DNA from: Tolypothrix sp. NIES-4075
GTDB lineage: Bacteria; Cyanobacteriota; Cyanobacteriia; Cyanobacteriales; Nostocaceae
Length of the DNA stretch: 64,000 nucleotides
Direction: 5' to 3'
Assembly (NCBI RefSeq): GCF_002218085.1
Contig: NZ_BDUC01000002.1
Location: 434,001 to 498,000, forward strand
Shown here: positions 61,030-64,000 of the stretch, one piece after another
Position numbering within the stretch: position 1 is the first letter of the stretch
Layout: each line of letters begins with the position of its first letter
Notes under the pieces: model-generated
Told to the model about the DNA's origin: nothing
The model's input: only the letters and a program-made list of their open reading frames with translations
Databases searched by the model: none
Made by a program: the position numbers and the translations under genes

Positions 61030-62802
61030 ATGCAACCCAAGTTTCGGAAAAATCTATTATTTTGGACTTTATTAGCGTGCAGTGGTGCAAACTGGTGTTG
61101 CATCACCCAAGTAGATGCGACGCTAGCTGCAAATTCAGATACACAACGTAACAAGCAGCCAGTATCAATTATATCATCTATGGGTGTCAAAGAAAAAACA
61201 CATCAGCCATGTTATAAAAATACTAGTTTGAAAGCGATGTTTGACGACAAGCCGCAAGAGAGCGGCAACTTTGCCTTGGGCGAATGCATCTACGCTGCTG
61301 ATAAAGAAACTATCAAGTACTTTCAACTCAGTACAACGTCTGAAACCGCTAACTTTAATCATCGGCTTGAAAAAGAGGCAAGGGAGCAGGGAGCTTTTAG
61401 CAAGGGGGATAGTTCAGACGGGGAGTTGACCCCACCTGTTGCTCCTGCTTTCCGCAGGGTACGAAAACCACTTAGTAGAAGTGAGGGATTGGGACTCATG
61501 TTCAGCTTTGCTCCACAGCAGGAGGAAGGGGTCATTTCCCCCTCCACTGAACCGCCCCCTTCCCCCTGCCTCTTCCTTGAACTGGGCAACGCCAGTCGCT
61601 ACAACTCCTCTTTGTACGGCGTAGGCTCCTCAGTCTTTAATATGTTCAATTGCTATAATTCGCCAATTTTATACTCACAGCAACCACCACCTGAGACAAC
61701 ACCGCCACCAAATCCCCCGCCACCTGAGGCACCACCCCCACCAAATCCACCACCACCTCCACCAAATCCACCGCCAAGGGAAGAACCAAGAAACATTCCT
61801 ACCACTTCTGTTCAGCGCAATGAACCACCACAGTTAGAAGGACAGCCAAACGATTTTCCCCAAACTTCCCCAACACCAATAGAGCAATTATTGGAGAAGC
61901 CACCTTTAACTAACTCCGAAAGACTAGACAGGCTCATACGTCGGCTGCAAGAGGGCAAACAGACATCACCGCCATCAGATAGCTCTGAGGAAATTGAGAT
62001 ACGGGCTAGACCCATACAATTACCACCAACAGTAGAACAACCGCCACTGCCAGCACAGCCTGTGGCTAAGTTTAAGCCTATAGGCTCCCTGCGGGGTTAT
62101 GTCGGATTTTTTGCAACAAATAATATTTTTTCGTCAGAGGTTGATCCCATACAGGACGGCTTGGTTTTTTCTGGGCTGACACTAGCCTCTGCACCTTTAG
62201 CCTTGGGACCTAAAACTTATTTAAGTGCGGGAATTGATGGCAACTTGATTTTTTACATAGATCAATCACAATTTAATTACAACCAGATTCGGTTCTACGT
62301 AAGTATTTATCAACAGCTATCACGGCGGATGTATGGTGAACTCGGTTGGAGCAATCAACAGTTGTTTTATGCTAAAGACGGCGATTTCTTTTCGGCAGGC
62401 GATCGCTTTTTAAATGAAAATTCTCTGCGTCTGTCTCTAGGACGGCGAGATCCCCTAACTCAAAGGTTGGTGCTAGACAGCTTTTATGAATTGCGTTTTA
62501 ATTTTGCCGATCCAGACAATCGTAATCGGATAAACAATTCTTTGTTACTTTCTTTGAGCTACTACTGGTTAAGATCGCTGCAAGTTGGTCTTGACTACCA
62601 GTTTAATTTGTCAGACTTTACGCTGCGCCCACGAGAAGACCAATATCATCGGTTATACACTCACCTAACTTATGGAATATCTGACTCCACTAATGTCAGC
62701 TTGCAAGGTGGTGTCAGCCTAGGTGGTTCTACCGACCAAAATATTAATTTTGATGGCTGGTTCTTTAGCCTCAATTACAATTTGGAATTAGGTAAGTTTT
62801 GA
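61030..62802 (+). CDS. Outer-membrane beta-barrel protein with Pro-rich linker
   Basis: 590 residues. Signal peptide (KNLLFWTLLACSGANWCC region, cleavage near TLAANS). The middle is variable, then a polyproline stretch (about 217-262; PPPPNPPPPPPNPPP). The C-terminal part (about 345-590) has alternating aromatic strands (YVGFFATNNIF, MYGELGWSNQQLFY, LLLSLSYYWLRSLQVGLDYQ, WFFSLNYNLELGKF), ending in Phe as in outer-membrane barrels. Similar modules follow TPR domains in other cyanobacterial proteins. It is divergent from the FecR gene, and a shared role in envelope sensing is inferred. Confidence 0.78.
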   Translation: MQPKFRKNLLFWTLLACSGANWCCITQVDATLAANSDTQRNKQPVSIISSMGVKEKTHQPCYKNTSLKAMFDDKPQESGNFALGECIYAADKETIKYFQLSTTSETANFNHRLEKEAREQGAFSKGDSSDGELTPPVAPAFRRVRKPLSRSEGLGLMFSFAPQQEEGVISPSTEPPPSPCLFLELGNASRYNSSLYGVGSSVFNMFNCYNSPILYSQQPPPETTPPPNPPPPEAPPPPNPPPPPPNPPPREEPRNIPTTSVQRNEPPQLEGQPNDFPQTSPTPIEQLLEKPPLTNSERLDRLIRRLQEGKQTSPPSDSSEEIEIRARPIQLPPTVEQPPLPAQPVAKFKPIGSLRGYVGFFATNNIFSSEVDPIQDGLVFSGLTLASAPLALGPKTYLSAGIDGNLIFYIDQSQFNYNQIRFYVSIYQQLSRRMYGELGWSNQQLFYAKDGDFFSAGDRFLNENSLRLSLGRRDPLTQRLVLDSFYELRFNFADPDNRNRINNSLLLSLSYYWLRSLQVGLDYQFNLSDFTLRPREDQYHRLYTHLTYGISDSTNVSLQGGVSLGGSTDQNINFDGWFFSLNYNLELGKF

Positions 62803-62807
62803 AAAAA

Positions 62808-62882
62808 GTTGTTGGTTGTTGGTTGTCATTATACGATCTACTAACAACTAACAACTAACCACTAACTAATAACTAATAACTA
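62808..62882. repeat. TTGTTGG/CTAACAA inverted STRR tract
   Basis: AGTTGTTGGTTGTTGG is mirrored by AACAACTAACAACTAACC around TCATTATACGATC. It reaches into the stop codon of the sulfurtransferase gene. Confidence 0.75.
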
Positions 62883-63682
62883 ATCCAATCACTCCAACTG
62901 CCAGCATATAATTTAGCGTTTTGAATGCCGGCTAGTTCTAAAGATAATAAATTCACGCAAGCGGTAACGCCAGAACCGCAATAAACTAAAATTTCCTCGG
63001 CTTTTTCAAGGTTGGAAAAGCGATCGCTTTGCTGTTGTGGTGAAAGTAGGTAGCCTGAAGAATCTGTAACTTCTAGCCAAGGATAGTTTACAGCGCCGCT
63101 GATATGTCCGGCAATTTTATCAATTGGTTCTCGTTCACCAGAAAAGCGATCGCTTTCTCGCGAATCCACCAACACTACTCCTGGGAAATCTTTGCGAGTT
63201 TTAACTTCTTCCCTATCCACCACCATTTGTGTTTGTACCTGTGGGACAAATGTTGCTATCCGAGGAGAGGGAATCACATCTGTGACGGGATACCCGGCTT
63301 TTTGCCAACCAGCAAAGCCTCCTGTAAGCACAGCTACTTGCTCATGTCCTAAATAACGCAAAAGCCACCACAAACGAGCTGCAAAAGCAAGGCGAGAGTC
63401 ATCGTAAGCTACAACTAAAGTGTTTGGCTTTACCCCCATTGCTGATAACTTCTGCGCTAAATCTGCGGGGTTGGGTAAAGGATGTCTTCCTCCATGTTCT
63501 CCCACAGAACTAGAAAGATCCTGGTTTAAGTCTAAATAGTAAGCTCCACTTATGTGACTTGCTTGATATTGCTGTTGTCCTAAAATTGAATCGGCAAGTG
63601 AAAACCGACAATCCACAATCACAACTTGCGGATCGTCAAGGTGTGCAAACAACCATTCGGCAGAAACAACAAATTTGGTCAT
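62873..63682 (-). CDS. Sulfurtransferase (tandem rhodanese domains)
   Basis: 269 residues from the ATG giving MTKFVVSAEW; a longer frame upstream runs through ATTGGTAATT repeats and is rejected. Two rhodanese domains, about 5-125 and 150-265. The active-site loop in the second is YCGSGVTACVN, where CGSGVTA is the mercaptopyruvate sulfurtransferase-type loop. It would move sulphane sulphur from thiosulphate or 3-mercaptopyruvate. The exact donor is not certain. Confidence 0.9.
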   Translation of the reverse strand: MTKFVVSAEWLFAHLDDPQVVIVDCRFSLADSILGQQQYQASHISGAYYLDLNQDLSSSVGEHGGRHPLPNPADLAQKLSAMGVKPNTLVVAYDDSRLAFAARLWWLLRYLGHEQVAVLTGGFAGWQKAGYPVTDVIPSPRIATFVPQVQTQMVVDREEVKTRKDFPGVVLVDSRESDRFSGEREPIDKIAGHISGAVNYPWLEVTDSSGYLLSPQQQSDRFSNLEKAEEILVYCGSGVTACVNLLSLELAGIQNAKLYAGSWSDWISY

Positions 63683-63743
63683 TGGTAATTGGTAATTGGT
63701 CATTGGTAATTGATAATTGGTAATTGGGAAAAGGTAATCACAA

Positions 63744-63992
63744 ATGACAAATGATGATAATTTTATACCACAAGTAACAGCTGACGGCTCTTTCACGTTT
63801 TTTTTCGATCCTTTTTCACCACCTCAACGTCCGCAATTGTGGACAATTGAATTTATTCAAAAAGTCTCTATGTGTTTACACGTAGATGGCTTTTTAGCGA
63901 CTTATTCCTGTGCTGCGGCAGTACGCACAGTACTTTTGGCAGCCGATTTACAAATCGGTTGTACCCCACCAGTGGCTGGTGCGATCGCCTAG
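63744..63992 (+). pseudogene. Internally deleted MnmD/MnmC-like methyltransferase gene
   Basis: An 82-codon frame. It begins FIPQVTADGSFTFFF, the usual start of MnmC-type tRNA 5-methylaminomethyl-2-thiouridine methyltransferases. It jumps directly to DPFSPPQRPQLWTIEFIQK and LATYSCAAAVRTVLLAADLQ, from the far end of the catalytic domain, then stops within a HIP1 site. The SAM-binding centre (about 150 residues by comparison with the family) is absent. It cannot be an active methyltransferase. The window ends 8 bases later. Confidence 0.6.
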
Positions 63993-64000
63993 TACTGTTG

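Overview
The window is chromosomal DNA of a cyanobacterium, most likely a filamentous Nostocales-type strain. Seen in the sequence: very frequent GCGATCGC (HIP1) octamers, a psaM photosystem I gene, a valyl-tRNA synthetase carrying an inserted CAAD-like membrane domain, short tandem repeat tracts (TTAGTTG/CCAACCACTAT type), and several dispersed palindrome families between and inside genes. The genus cannot be fixed from these data. No tRNA, rRNA or CRISPR array was recognised.

Layout. 0-9 kb: PlsC-like acyltransferase, RppA-like response regulator, short-form HisG, a methyltransferase, an acetyltransferase, an ABC exporter, a sucrase/ferredoxin-like protein, a Mut7-C protein. 9-23 kb: ROK kinase, NACHT remnant, HAD phosphatase, NagB, a Gly/Thr-repeat surface protein, ValRS, a GxxExxY gene enclosed by long inverted repeats, an AmpG-like permease and a BadF-type (GlcNAc kinase-like) kinase. 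22.6-27.7 kb is the most mobile part: 62-bp palindromic tandem repeats, a DUF433/DUF5615 toxin-antitoxin pair, a HIP1-rich array, and a PheRS-related gene split by an IS200/IS605 element. Removing that element rejoins the gene in frame. 27.7-33.2 kb: ribulokinase-like FGGY kinase, psaM, a small membrane protein, a decayed outer-membrane barrel gene, and an OmpA/beta-helix protein whose signal-peptide region contains four in-frame copies of a palindromic repeat.

33.4-38.1 kb holds the most unusual locus. A calmodulin-like four-EF-hand module is fused to an ERV/ALR-type thiol oxidase-like domain. It is followed by a small protein of unknown function and by a membrane protein with two almost identical globin domains, two membrane segments and pentapeptide repeats. 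A calcium-sensing, thiol-redox and heme-gas function is an inference from domains and gene order only.

38-55 kb is mostly housekeeping: MoxR, RibF, MBL hydrolase, SurE, PheS, RecQ, a MocR/PdxR-type regulator with divergent PPOX and GNAT genes, a quinone oxidoreductase, LeuA and a LabA-like NYN protein. A run of stem-loops at 40.5-40.7 kb may be a structured RNA. 56.7-62.8 kb encodes a CHASE2 receptor kinase, a FecR-domain protein with a Pro-Thr repeat tail and an outer-membrane barrel protein, plausibly one envelope-sensing group. The window ends with a rhodanese-type sulfurtransferase and an internally deleted MnmD/MnmC-like gene.

A recurring theme is that short dispersed repeats have entered coding sequence without breaking the frame, supplying new N-termini, C-termini and internal loops.
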